Below, in pieces: positions 1 to 7,197 of a DNA stretch of 9,282 bases (within the stretch, counting starts at the first letter, position 1; each line of letters begins with the position of its first letter). Position numbers and translations under genes: made by a program. The notes beneath the pieces were generated by a model, which was not told the DNA's origin, searched no databases, and worked only from the letters and a program-made list of their open reading frames with translations. Source of the DNA: an uncultured Lachnospiraceae bacterium (GTDB lineage Bacteria > Bacillota > Clostridia > Lachnospirales > Lachnospiraceae); the NCBI GenBank assembly GCA_948438565.1, contig CAOJLW010000077.1, forward strand, positions 1 to 9,282. The letters run 5' to 3'.

Positions 1-186
1 GACGAGGCGACCAGTTCGCTGGACGAGGTTACGGAAAAGCAGCTTTTGTCCAATTTGCGCGCAATGACGGATAAAACCGTGGTGATTGTCACGCACAGGC
101 CGGCCGTATTGTCGATCTGTGACAGTTGTATTGACTTTGGAAAGATAGGGGATATATGCCATGAAGAGCGGACCAATTCTTTTTGA
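1..186 (+). CDS. ABC exporter ATP-binding subunit, C-terminal end (5' part outside window)
   Basis: Seen: an open frame from the first base to TGA at 184-186, 61 residues. It starts with DEATSSLD, the Walker B glutamate plus D-loop typical of exporter-type ABC ATPases (MsbA/LmrA class). The H-loop histidine follows in VIVTHRP at residue 32 of the fragment. Only about 29 residues follow the H-loop, so this is the true C-terminus. Known: proteins with this signature are usually fused to a six-helix membrane domain and export peptides, lipids or drugs from the cytoplasmic membrane; that domain would lie outside the window. The last 26 nt overlap the start of the next gene, so the two are probably translated together. 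Inference: given the nucleotidyltransferase partner, a peptide exporter of a RiPP-like cassette is plausible, but the substrate cannot be read from this fragment. Confidence 0.9.
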   Translation, partial: DEATSSLDEVTEKQLLSNLRAMTDKTVVIVTHRPAVLSICDSCIDFGKIGDICHEERTNSF

Positions 187-1351
187 TATGCTTTACCTGA
201 TGGCCTGCGCACTGCGGGAGGAGACGCCGGAACCGGGACGTATTGCGCGAATGGATTTGGCGGCTGTCTACCGGTTGAGCCGGCGGCACAGCATAGGCGC
301 CCTGATTTATATGGCGCTCGAGGGAAACGACGCATTTTTGTCCGCAGACGGGGAGCTAATCAGAAAATGGCGGGAAATCAAAGAGCGGGCTATCCGCAGA
401 AATATGCTGTTTGATGCGGAACGCGCGCAGATCCTCGCAGGCCTTGAGCAGGCGGGGATTTGGTATGCGCCGTTAAAGGGGATCGTGCTGCAGGAGATGT
501 ATCCCCAGTATGGGATGCGTGAAATGTCAGACAACGATATCCTCTATGACGTGACCTATCAGAAAGAGCTGTTCGCTTTTATGCAGGCGCGTGGGTACGC
601 CTATCAGGCGGATAGCAGCGAGCACTGGCATCACGACGTCTTTCAAAAGCCGCCCGTCTATAATTTTGAGATGCACAAGACGCTGTTTGGCGCTGATGAA
701 GATCCATCCTGGATTTCGTATTGTCATATGCTGTCGGACAGACTGACGTTGGACGGGAAATCACAGTATGGACGCCGTATGACGGATGAGGATTTTTATA
801 TCCATATGACGGCTCATACCTATCGGCATTATATGTCCAGCGGGATTGGCCTGCGTGTGTTGGCGGATACGTATATCTATCTCCGCCATAAGAAGGATTC
901 TCTGGACTGGGCTTATGTCGATCGGATGCTGCATGAGATGGGCATTGCGGCTTTTGAAAAACAATGTAAAAGCCTTACGGCAAAGCTTTTTATGCGGCGG
1001 GAGGACGGGACGCCTGCGCTGACCAGAGAAGAGTCGGATATGCTGTCCTTTTTTGCAGGCTCCGGCGTACACGGGACGAGGGACAACCTGGTGGCGGGCA
1101 AATTGCGGAAATGGCTTCCGGACGAGGGGGAAGTGACGGCAAAAAAGAAGCTGTATTACCTGTGGCGGCGCATTTGCCCGGATCGGACGTGGTTTTTGGC
1201 CTATGAGCCGTTTTATGCCAGGCATCGGCTGCTTCTGCCGTTTTTTATTGTAAAAAGGATCTCCCGAAAGCTGTTACGATCGCCCAGACAAGTGCGAGCA
1301 GAGCTTGCGGCTCTGCGCAGGATGGATAAAAAAGGCGGGACGGACAGATAA
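161..1351 (+). CDS. Uncharacterised nucleotidyltransferase family protein (NTP_transf_5-like)
   Basis: A 396-residue protein. The start ATG 161 has AGGGGA at 147-152 with an 8-nt spacer. Seen: a conserved block at residues 104-128 containing PLKG (Lys106, Gly107), a YP...R stretch, then Asp124-Asn-Asp126-Ile-Leu. This matches the LKG...DxD(I/L)L core of the Pfam 'uncharacterised nucleotidyltransferase' family, where the DxD pair would hold the metal. A possible third site is Glu170-Met-His172 (family pattern: acidic/hydrophobic/His). The rest is helical, and the basic C-terminus (KRISRKLLRSPRQ) is also typical. No signal peptide or membrane segment, so cytoplasmic. Known: such proteins recur next to ABC exporters, PqqD-like proteins and lasso-peptide or other RiPP genes; the paeninodin-type lasso clusters encode one. 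Their reaction is mostly unproven. The 26-nt overlap with the ABC gene supports a shared cassette. Family call fairly sure; substrate unknown. Confidence 0.8.
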   Translation: MKSGPILFDMLYLMACALREETPEPGRIARMDLAAVYRLSRRHSIGALIYMALEGNDAFLSADGELIRKWREIKERAIRRNMLFDAERAQILAGLEQAGIWYAPLKGIVLQEMYPQYGMREMSDNDILYDVTYQKELFAFMQARGYAYQADSSEHWHHDVFQKPPVYNFEMHKTLFGADEDPSWISYCHMLSDRLTLDGKSQYGRRMTDEDFYIHMTAHTYRHYMSSGIGLRVLADTYIYLRHKKDSLDWAYVDRMLHEMGIAAFEKQCKSLTAKLFMRREDGTPALTREESDMLSFFAGSGVHGTRDNLVAGKLRKWLPDEGEVTAKKKLYYLWRRICPDRTWFLAYEPFYARHRLLLPFFIVKRISRKLLRSPRQVRAELAALRRMDKKGGTDR

Positions 1352-1413
1352 ACGACGAGCTGATTGGGTGTATCAATCGGACGCTTGGAACAGTAAGAAA
1401 GGTTGCAGGGAAT

Positions 1414-1968
1414 ATGTATACGGAAAAAGATCAGCAGGAACTGACGGAAGCGTTTGTAAAAGCAGCCAGAGCCGCGTTTCTGTCTTTACAAGAAACAACC
1501 AAGGAACATTTTTTTTATTATGTGTTTGTATTTGACGAGGGACTGCATCCATATATATCAGCATGGTCTTATGAAGCCTTGGAACAATCCATCGTGGAAC
1601 AGCAGATCACAGAGGAGGATAAGCGTTGGTGGAAATGGGATTGTTCTGACTCTCCCTATGCCGTTTATGGATATGACGAATTTTTTTGTGAAGTCAGTGA
1701 ATTGCTGGATAGACGGGCAGACGTATTGTCCGATGATGAGCTTTATGGGATGGAGTGGGATATACGGGTTCATGCTTTGGAGGAAGCAATGAAAAGACTG
1801 GACGAGTCTGGTCTGTTTGGGACGAAAGAGGAACGCAATCATGTGGTGATTAACGTTGAATTGGCTCCGCCCGATGGCTCAGAATATAACAGAGCCTTGC
1901 GATTAAATTCGCATTCTGATGTTTTATCAGAGTATTTAGAAACGTGTGAGGAACCAGAAACGGATTGA
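1414..1968 (+). CDS. DUF4303-like protein of unknown function
   Basis: A 184-residue, acidic, soluble protein without signal peptide or membrane segments. Seen: N-terminal helix ELTEAFVKAARAAF, then an aromatic strand FFYYVFVFDEG followed by HPYISAWSYEAL, several W/Y residues in the middle (KRWWKWD), and a C-terminal helix ALEEAMKRLDESGLFG before RNHVVINVEL. This order (helix, 'FY.F.lf.d.g..p...a.seeaL', then 'al..L...glFG....R..v.l.v') is what I recall for DUF4303. Function is unknown; some small bacterial DUFs of this layout act as immunity proteins, but nothing here proves it. It is visibly AT-richer than its neighbours (about 44% GC over 1441-1920 by hand count), which suggests separate acquisition. 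The frame is open upstream to 1330 but has no ATG/GTG/TTG start before 1414. The ribosome binding site is weak (AAAGG at 1398-1402, or GCAGGG at 1405-1410 only 3 nt before the start). Confidence 0.7.
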   Translation: MYTEKDQQELTEAFVKAARAAFLSLQETTKEHFFYYVFVFDEGLHPYISAWSYEALEQSIVEQQITEEDKRWWKWDCSDSPYAVYGYDEFFCEVSELLDRRADVLSDDELYGMEWDIRVHALEEAMKRLDESGLFGTKEERNHVVINVELAPPDGSEYNRALRLNSHSDVLSEYLETCEEPETD

Positions 1969-2043
1969 TTTATGCCAGATGCGCGATGCGTTTCGTTTTA
2001 TGCAATGGGGATATTGTTCCGAAAAGGAAGATAAAAAATAAAC

Positions 2044-2049
2044 AGGAGG
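2044..2049 (+). promoter_or_regulatory. Shine-Dalgarno AGGAGG deciding the aminotransferase start
   Basis: A perfect AGGAGG lies 7 nt before ATG 2057 and only 4 nt before the in-frame GTG 2054. This favours ATG 2057. The overlapping ATG at 2052 is in another frame. No convincing -35/-10 pair was found in the 85-nt gap 1969-2053, although an operon promoter would be expected there. Confidence 0.8.
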
Positions 2050-2056
2050 ATATGTG

Positions 2057-3250
2057 ATGCTTTCAAAAAAAATTCAGGCTGCTTTAGCAGGCAGCTCGGC
2101 CATTCGTGCCATGTTTGTGGAGGGTAAAGAGCTTGCGGCTAAGGTAGGGGCCGAAAATGTATTTGATTTTAGTCTGGGCAACCCGGCGACTCCGGCCCCG
2201 GAGCGTTTGAAACAGGCGATGAAGGATTTGCTGGATACCGAGGATCCGTTGGTGCTGCATGGATATATGTCCAATTCCGGCTATGAGGACGTTCGGGAGA
2301 CGATTGCCGAGAATTTAAACCGTCGGTTTGGGACGTCGTTTGGGTGGAAAAATATTGTGATGACGGTCGGCGCTGCGGGCGGGATGAATACGGTTTTTAA
2401 GGCAATTTTGGATCCGGGCGACGAGGTGATCGTATTTGCTCCGTTTTTTGGGGAATACCGCAGCTATGCGGCCAATTTTGACGCGTCGATCGTGGCGGTA
2501 GGGCCGGATTACGAGACGTTTGAGCCGGATCTTGCGGCTTTTCGGGCGGCTTTTACGGACAAGACGAAAGCGGTTATTATCAATACGCCCAACAATCCGA
2601 CCGGAGTGATTTATTCCGATGAGACGATGAAAAAGATAGCGGAGATTTTACTCGGGATGGAGGAAGCATTCAAAAAGGATATTTACCTGATTTCGGACGA
2701 ACCCTATCGAGAACTGGTCTATGACGGCGCGAAGGAGAATTTTTTGACGCAATATTACCACAATACGATTGTAGGATATTCGTTTAGCAAATCCTTGTCT
2801 TTGCCCGGGGAGCGAATTGGCTATATCGCCGTGCCGGATACGGCCGCGGACGCCGAAAACCTGCTGGCCGGAATTGAAGTGGCGAATCGGACGTTAGGCT
2901 TTGTCAACGCGCCTTCTCTGGTGCAAAAAGCAGTGGCGGCGTGCATCGACGAGACGACCAATCTGGAATTTTACGATAAAAACAGAAGGACTCTTTACGA
3001 AGGCCTGACCGGACTCGGCTTTACGTGCGTTAAGCCTCAGGGGGCGTTTTATCTGTGGTTAAAATCTCCGGTTTCCGATGAGGCTGATTTTGTCGCGGCC
3101 GCCAAAAAATACAATCTGATTCTGGTAAAAGGCAGCGCGTTTGGCTGCGGCGGCTATGTGCGTCTGGCCTATTGTATTCCGCATGAAAAAATCGTCCGTT
3201 CACTCGAGGCGTTTGCAAAACTGGCCGCAGAATATCATCTGGGGGCGTAG
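2057..3250 (+). CDS. Fold-type I PLP-dependent aminotransferase (aspartate/aromatic aminotransferase group)
   Basis: A 397-residue cytoplasmic enzyme, normal length for class I/II aminotransferases. Known reaction: transfers the amino group of an amino acid to a 2-oxo acid such as 2-oxoglutarate through pyridoxal phosphate. Seen in order: FSLGNPATPAP near residue 36 (substrate-binding Gly region), TVGAAGGMN (cofactor phosphate-binding turn), NTPNNPTG with Asn180, SDEPYRELVY with Asp214 and Tyr217 (contacts to the PLP ring), YSFSKSLSLPGERIGY with the Schiff-base Lys245, and GGYVRLAY with Arg369 for the substrate carboxylate. All key residues are present, so it should be active. Substrate is not readable: aspartate, aromatic amino acids and alanine are all possible. 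It leads an operon; hisC-like starts 3 nt after its stop. The pair suggests two transamination steps under common control. The family is certain, specificity is not. Confidence 0.93.
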   Translation: MLSKKIQAALAGSSAIRAMFVEGKELAAKVGAENVFDFSLGNPATPAPERLKQAMKDLLDTEDPLVLHGYMSNSGYEDVRETIAENLNRRFGTSFGWKNIVMTVGAAGGMNTVFKAILDPGDEVIVFAPFFGEYRSYAANFDASIVAVGPDYETFEPDLAAFRAAFTDKTKAVIINTPNNPTGVIYSDETMKKIAEILLGMEEAFKKDIYLISDEPYRELVYDGAKENFLTQYYHNTIVGYSFSKSLSLPGERIGYIAVPDTAADAENLLAGIEVANRTLGFVNAPSLVQKAVAACIDETTNLEFYDKNRRTLYEGLTGLGFTCVKPQGAFYLWLKSPVSDEADFVAAAKKYNLILVKGSAFGCGGYVRLAYCIPHEKIVRSLEAFAKLAAEYHLGA

Positions 3251-3253
3251 GGC

Positions 3254-4330
3254 ATGATAAAGGCATGGGAAAACAATATTCGCAAGGTAACTCCGTATGT
3301 GCCGGGAGAGCAGCCGCAGGGGAAACGGGTGATTAAGTTAAACACCAATGAAAACCCCTATCCCCCTGCGCCGGGCGTCCTTTCGGCTTTAAAGGAGTTG
3401 GATACCGATCTGCTGCGTCGTTATCCGGATCCGTCCGCAGGGGCTCTGGTTTTGGCGGCCGCTGACTGCTATGGTCTGGATCCCGCGCAGGTGTTTATCG
3501 GCGTCGGTTCAGACGATGTGCTGGCCATGGCGTTTTTAACTTGTTTTTGTTCCGGAAAACCGATTTTATTTCCGGATATCACATATTCGTTTTATGACGT
3601 ATGGGCCGAGCTGTTTCGCATTCCTTATGAGGTGCAGCCGCTCGATCCGGATTTTCAGATCCGAACGGAGGACTACCGGCGGGAAAACGGCGGGATTATT
3701 TTTCCAAATCCGAACGCTCCGACCGGTGTGTTAAAGCCTTTGGAGGAAATTGAGGCCATCCTGGCACATAATCGGGATGTCATTGTTATTGTGGACGAAG
3801 CATATATTGATTTTGGAGGAGTTTCTTCCCTGCCCCTGCTGCAAAAGTACGATAACCTGCTGATTGCGCAGACGATGAGTAAGTCGCGTTCAATGGCCGG
3901 GATGCGGATTGGATTTTTGTTTGGCAATCGGGAATTGATCCGTTATCTATACGATTGCAAATATTCGTTTAATTCCTATACCATGAACCAGACGGCGATT
4001 GCGCTTGGCGTTGCAGCTATACGCGATCAGGCGTATTTTCGGCAATGTACCGACAAAATCATTGCGACCAGGGAATGGGCCAAGGCAAGATTTCTGGAGC
4101 TTGGCTTTACATTTGCGGATTCAGCGGCTAATTTTATCTTTGTGACGCATCCGGTATGTCCGGCAGAGGAATTGTTTTTGGCCTTGCGCAAGGCCGGGAT
4201 TTATGTCCGGCATTTTAAGGAGCCAAAGCGCATCCGCAATTATCTGCGTGTGACGATAGGGACAAGGGAAGAGATGGAAGCCTTATTTGCATTTTTAGAA
4301 CAATATCTGGCAAGGAGTATAGTATGTTAA
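3254..4330 (+). CDS. hisC: Histidinol-phosphate aminotransferase (HisC-like)
   Basis: A 358-residue PLP enzyme of usual HisC length. Known reaction: imidazole-acetol phosphate plus glutamate to histidinol phosphate plus 2-oxoglutarate in histidine synthesis. Seen: LNTNENPYPP (Asn32-Glu-Asn34), LLRRYPDP, GVGSDD, FPNPNAPTG with Asn154, VDEAYIDF with Asp181 and Tyr184, TMSKSRSMAGMRIGF with Schiff-base Lys210 and Arg218, and NYLRVTIGT with Arg332 for the substrate carboxylate. The NENPYPP, DEAYIDF and LRVTIGT blocks favour HisC over other class I/II enzymes. Start ATG 3254 lies 3 nt after the previous stop, with GGGGG at 3241-3245 as a modest ribosome binding site. The 3' end overlaps the next gene by 7 nt. 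No other his gene is in the window, so it could be a second copy or work on phenylalanine/tyrosine or threonine-phosphate (CobD-like) substrates. Family sure; pathway less so. Confidence 0.85.
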   Translation: MIKAWENNIRKVTPYVPGEQPQGKRVIKLNTNENPYPPAPGVLSALKELDTDLLRRYPDPSAGALVLAAADCYGLDPAQVFIGVGSDDVLAMAFLTCFCSGKPILFPDITYSFYDVWAELFRIPYEVQPLDPDFQIRTEDYRRENGGIIFPNPNAPTGVLKPLEEIEAILAHNRDVIVIVDEAYIDFGGVSSLPLLQKYDNLLIAQTMSKSRSMAGMRIGFLFGNRELIRYLYDCKYSFNSYTMNQTAIALGVAAIRDQAYFRQCTDKIIATREWAKARFLELGFTFADSAANFIFVTHPVCPAEELFLALRKAGIYVRHFKEPKRIRNYLRVTIGTREEMEALFAFLEQYLARSIVC

Positions 4331-4791
4331 AAAAATATGCGTATATCTTTTTTATTTCCATGGTTCCGATTGTGGAGCTGCGCGGAGCCATTCCGATTTC
4401 CCAGGCCGCGGGACTGCCGCTTTTGCCGTCCTACATTGTGTGCATTATCGGGAATATGCTTCCGGTTCCGATTATCTATCTGTTTGCGCGGAAGGTGTTG
4501 GAATGGGGGACGGATAAGCCGGTGATCGGCGGTTTCTTTCAATTTTGCCTGGACAAAGGCCATAAAGGCGGGGAAAAGCTGCGGCAGAAAGCCGGCAAGG
4601 GATTGTTTTTGGCGCTGCTGTTATTTGTCGGAATTCCGATTCCAGGGACCGGAGCATGGACCGGAACGCTGGCAGCCAGTATTTTGGATATGGATTTTAA
4701 ATCCAGCATTACGGCCGTTATGCTCGGCGTATTGCTGGCAGGCGTGATTATGGGCGTGGCGAGCGTAACGGTGGTCGGGTTATTCGCCTAG
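4324..4791 (+). CDS. Small integral membrane protein, COG2426 / 'small multi-drug export' family
   Basis: A 155-residue hydrophobic protein with about four membrane-embedded segments (roughly residues 5-25, 33-56, 93-118, 129-154). Seen: VPIVELRGAIP at 14-24 (Glu18, Arg20), GNMLPVPIIY at 43-52, a basic loop rich in Lys/Gly at 77-92 that should face the cytoplasm, and GIPIPGTGAWTG at 103-114. The ELRGAIP and PxPGTGAW blocks define the Pfam Sm_multidrug_ex family. The drug-export name rests on old annotation; the paired Pro/Gly-rich half-segments recall DedA-type proteins, so a transporter or lipid role is equally possible. It has an excellent AAGGAG at 4312-4317 inside hisC, 6 nt before ATG 4324, and overlaps hisC by 7 nt, so translation is likely coupled. 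Why a membrane protein shares an operon with two aminotransferases is unclear. Confidence 0.85.
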   Translation: MLKKYAYIFFISMVPIVELRGAIPISQAAGLPLLPSYIVCIIGNMLPVPIIYLFARKVLEWGTDKPVIGGFFQFCLDKGHKGGEKLRQKAGKGLFLALLLFVGIPIPGTGAWTGTLAASILDMDFKSSITAVMLGVLLAGVIMGVASVTVVGLFA

Positions 4792-4792
4792 T

Positions 4793-4804
4793 CGATACGT
4801 ATCG
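4793..4804. repeat. 12-bp perfect palindrome after the operon
   Basis: CGATACGTATCG is a perfect inverted repeat without spacer. It starts 2 nt after the stop codon at 4791 and shares its last 4 bases with the left arm of the stem-loop at 4801-4845. A palindrome like this could bind a dimeric regulator, or simply be part of a post-operon structure. No second copy was seen in the window. Confidence 0.55.
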
Positions 4805-4845
4805 GCCGTCCCCTTTTCCAATGAAATGAAAAAAGGGCGGCCGAT
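4801..4845 (+). other. GC-rich stem-loop between operon and pcrA (no U-run)
   Basis: Left arm 4801-4817 (ATCGGCCG, a 2-nt TC bulge, CCCTTTT) pairs with right arm 4831-4845 (AAAAGGGCGGCCGAT), giving 15 base pairs with a 13-nt loop. The stem is strong enough for a terminator, but the 3' arm is followed by GGACATACG rather than a run of T, and the other strand also lacks one. It may therefore act as a 3'-end stabilising or processing hairpin, or as an inefficient or Rho-assisted terminator, separating the aminotransferase operon from pcrA. Confidence 0.7.
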
Positions 4846-4887
4846 GGACATACGATAAATTTTGGAAACAGATATACGGTACATAAA

Positions 4888-4892
4888 GGGAG
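4888..4892 (+). promoter_or_regulatory. Ribosome binding site GGGAG setting the pcrA start
   Basis: GGGAG in AAAGGGAGAAAGC lies 5 nt before ATG 4898. It favours this ATG over the in-frame TTG at 4862, which has no Shine-Dalgarno sequence and would add 12 residues (beginning with ETDIRYIKGES) that do not fit the compact UvrD/PcrA N-terminus. No clear promoter was found in 4846-4887. Confidence 0.75.
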
Positions 4893-4897
4893 AAAGC

Positions 4898-7120
4898 ATG
4901 AGTATTTATGAAACGTTGAACGAACCGCAGATGCAGGCCGTCCGTCAGACAGAAGGCCCCGTGTTGATTTTAGCCGGGGCCGGGAGCGGAAAAACCAGAG
5001 CGCTCACTTGCCGGATGGCATATTTGATCGAGGAAAAGGGGGTATCCCCTTATCATATTATGGCGATTACATTTACCAATAAAGCCGCGGGGGAAATGCG
5101 GGAACGCGTAGGCCAGATGGTGGAATATGGTTCGGAAGGGATCTGGGTAGCCACGTTCCATTCGACTTGCGTCAGGATTTTACGGAGATTTATTGACCGG
5201 CTGGGGTTTGAGAACAATTTTACGATTTATGATGCGGATGATCAAAAATCTTTGATGAAGGATTTATTAAAACGCCTATCGATTGATACGAAACTACAGA
5301 AGGAACGGACTTTTTTGGCGGCGATTTCTTCGGCCAAGGATGAGATGATTGACCCGAAAACATTTGCGGCCAATGCCGGAGGGGATTATGCCAAACAGGT
5401 GCAGGCGCAGGTTTATGAAGAGTACCAGCGGGCGCTGAAGCGGAATAATGCCCTGGATTTTGACGATTTGATTTTTTATACGGTCACATTGTTCCGGGAG
5501 GATCCGGAAACGTTAAACTATTACCAGGAGCGTTTCCGCTATATTATGGTGGATGAGTATCAGGATACCAATACGGCGCAGTTTGAGCTGATCCGTCTGC
5601 TGGCGGACAAATACAAAAATCTGTGCGTCGTTGGGGACGACGATCAGTCTATCTATAAATTCCGCGGTGCGAATATTTACAATATCCTGAATTTTGAAAA
5701 ATATTTTCCGGACGCCTTTGTGGTCAAGCTGGAACAAAACTACCGTTCCACGCAGAATATTTTAGACGCGGCCAACCATGTCATCGCCAACAATTGGAGC
5801 CGGAAAAAGAAACGGCTATGGACGGCGAATAAAGGCGGGGACAAGCTGGTATTCCGTCAATTTGAAAACGGACAGGACGAGGCGGATTTTACAGCGCAGG
5901 ATATTACGGAAAAGGTATACAAACAGGGTTATCGTTATCGGGATTGCGCCGTGTTGTACCGTACTAATGCGCAGTCCCGTCTGTTTGAAGAAAAATTTGT
6001 CGTCTCAAATATCCCTTATAAAATTATAGGCGGCATAAATTTTTATGCCAGAAAAGAAATCAAGGATTTGCTGTGTTATTTAAAGACGATCGACAACGCC
6101 AGCGACGATTTGGCAGTGCGGCGCATTATCAATGTTCCCAAACGGGGGATCGGTCTGACGACGTTAAACCGCGTACAGGAGTATGCGATTTTACAGGATA
6201 TCAGTTTTTATGAAGCGTTGAAGGCAGCGGATCAAATCCCGTCGATTGGCAAGGCCGCCGCCAAGATACGTCCGTTTGTCCTGTTTATCCAGTCGATGCG
6301 CAGCAAGCTGGGCTTGATAGGACTGACCGATCTATTGGAGGAAATCCTTGAGACGACAGGCTACGCCGCTGATTTGGAGGCGGAAGGGACGGATGAGGCG
6401 GCTGCGCGCCTGGAAAATATAGATGAGCTGATCAGTAAGCTGAAGTCCTATGAAGAAGCGGAGGATGAGCCGACGCTTAGCGGTTTTTTGGAAGAAGTCG
6501 CGCTGGTTGCGGATATCGATACGTTGGAGGAGGACAGCGATTATGTGGTGTTGATGACGCTGCACAGCGCAAAGGGACTGGAATTTTCCAATGTCTATCT
6601 GGCCGGGATGGAGGACGGACTTTTTCCGAGCTATATGTCGATTATGTCCGATACGCCGATTGAAGATTTGGAAGAGGAGAGACGATTGGCTTATGTCGGG
6701 ATTACCAGGGCAAAAGAGCATTTGGCGCTGATGTGTGCAAGGCAGCGGATGCTCCGTGGGGAGACAAGGTATAATAAGGTTTCCCGCTTTGTAAAAGAGA
6801 TTCCGGCGGCTCTATTGGGCGAAACCGATCGCAACCCCAAAGCCGGAGGCTTCCGTAAACAGGAATCTCTGCGTAAGGCGAAAGCTGCGTTCCGTACCAA
6901 GCCAATGGCGATGGATCGCGCGTTGCCAAAGGATTTTGGCACGGCCGAAAAAGCGCCTTTAGACTATGGGATTGGCGATCGCGTGCGCCATATGAAATTT
7001 GGCGAGGGGACGGTGCAATTGATTACGGACGGCGGCCGGGATTATGAGGTGACGGTCGAATTTGACCATGCAGGCGTTCGAAAAATGTTTGCGGTATTTG
7101 CAAAGCTAAAAAAATTATAA
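4898..7120 (+). CDS. pcrA: ATP-dependent DNA helicase PcrA (UvrD/Rep family)
   Basis: A 740-residue superfamily 1A helicase, the full length expected of PcrA. Known role: 3'-5' DNA unwinding in nucleotide excision repair, removal of RecA filaments, plasmid rolling-circle replication and clearing of stalled RNA polymerase. Seen in order: Q-motif LNEPQMQAV (Asn8, Gln11), Walker A AGAGSGKT at 26-33 (Lys32), motif Ia AITFTNKAAGEMRER, Walker B VDEYQD (Asp219, Glu220), motif III VVGDDDQSIYKFRG, motif IV QNYRSTQNIL, motif V TLHSAKGLEF at 554-563, motif VI AYVGITRAKEH with arginine finger Arg604, and a C-terminal Tudor-like domain from IGDRVRHMKFGEGTV at about 692, the part that contacts RNA polymerase in PcrA. 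All catalytic residues are intact. It is not next to ligA or pcrB as in bacilli. No terminator follows it, so reading through into the next gene is likely. Confidence 0.96.
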   Translation: MSIYETLNEPQMQAVRQTEGPVLILAGAGSGKTRALTCRMAYLIEEKGVSPYHIMAITFTNKAAGEMRERVGQMVEYGSEGIWVATFHSTCVRILRRFIDRLGFENNFTIYDADDQKSLMKDLLKRLSIDTKLQKERTFLAAISSAKDEMIDPKTFAANAGGDYAKQVQAQVYEEYQRALKRNNALDFDDLIFYTVTLFREDPETLNYYQERFRYIMVDEYQDTNTAQFELIRLLADKYKNLCVVGDDDQSIYKFRGANIYNILNFEKYFPDAFVVKLEQNYRSTQNILDAANHVIANNWSRKKKRLWTANKGGDKLVFRQFENGQDEADFTAQDITEKVYKQGYRYRDCAVLYRTNAQSRLFEEKFVVSNIPYKIIGGINFYARKEIKDLLCYLKTIDNASDDLAVRRIINVPKRGIGLTTLNRVQEYAILQDISFYEALKAADQIPSIGKAAAKIRPFVLFIQSMRSKLGLIGLTDLLEEILETTGYAADLEAEGTDEAAARLENIDELISKLKSYEEAEDEPTLSGFLEEVALVADIDTLEEDSDYVVLMTLHSAKGLEFSNVYLAGMEDGLFPSYMSIMSDTPIEDLEEERRLAYVGITRAKEHLALMCARQRMLRGETRYNKVSRFVKEIPAALLGETDRNPKAGGFRKQESLRKAKAAFRTKPMAMDRALPKDFGTAEKAPLDYGIGDRVRHMKFGEGTVQLITDGGRDYEVTVEFDHAGVRKMFAVFAKLKKL

Positions 7121-7146
7121 AAATTTCAGAAAGTATTATTTTTTCT

Positions 7147-7174
7147 TTGTGAATAGGAAAAGATATGTTATAAT
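7147..7174 (+). promoter_or_regulatory. Extended -10 sigma-A type promoter of the small membrane protein gene
   Basis: A perfect -10 TATAAT at 7169-7174 is preceded by TG at 7166-7167 (extended -10). A -35-like TTGTGA at 7147-7152 (4 of 6 matches to TTGACA) sits 16 nt upstream. Expected transcript start is near 7181. It lies just 27-54 nt after the pcrA stop, in an AT-rich gap, and gives the next gene its own transcript with a leader of about 64 nt. Confidence 0.8.
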
Positions 7175-7197
7175 ATATATGATGTGTCATGCGAAAT

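Noticed and set aside
761..1225. Long minus-strand open frame (154 codons) inside the nucleotidyltransferase gene
   Set aside because: It lies fully antisense to a gene with a recognisable family core, and its product has no familiar motif; open antisense frames are expected in GC-rich coding sequence.
1305..1535. Plus-strand open frame bridging the nucleotidyltransferase and DUF4303 genes
   Set aside because: It overlaps both genes in another frame, lacks a ribosome binding site and resembles no family.
4801..4845. Calling the post-operon stem-loop a normal Rho-independent terminator
   Set aside because: The stem is strong but no T-run follows on either strand, so it is listed only as a stem-loop.
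4862..4897. TTG start extending PcrA by 12 residues
   Set aside because: No Shine-Dalgarno sequence before TTG 4862, while ATG 4898 has GGGAG 5 nt upstream and gives the standard N-terminus.
6332..6721. Minus-strand open frame (129 codons) inside pcrA
   Set aside because: Antisense to helicase motifs V and VI; no ribosome binding site or recognisable product.
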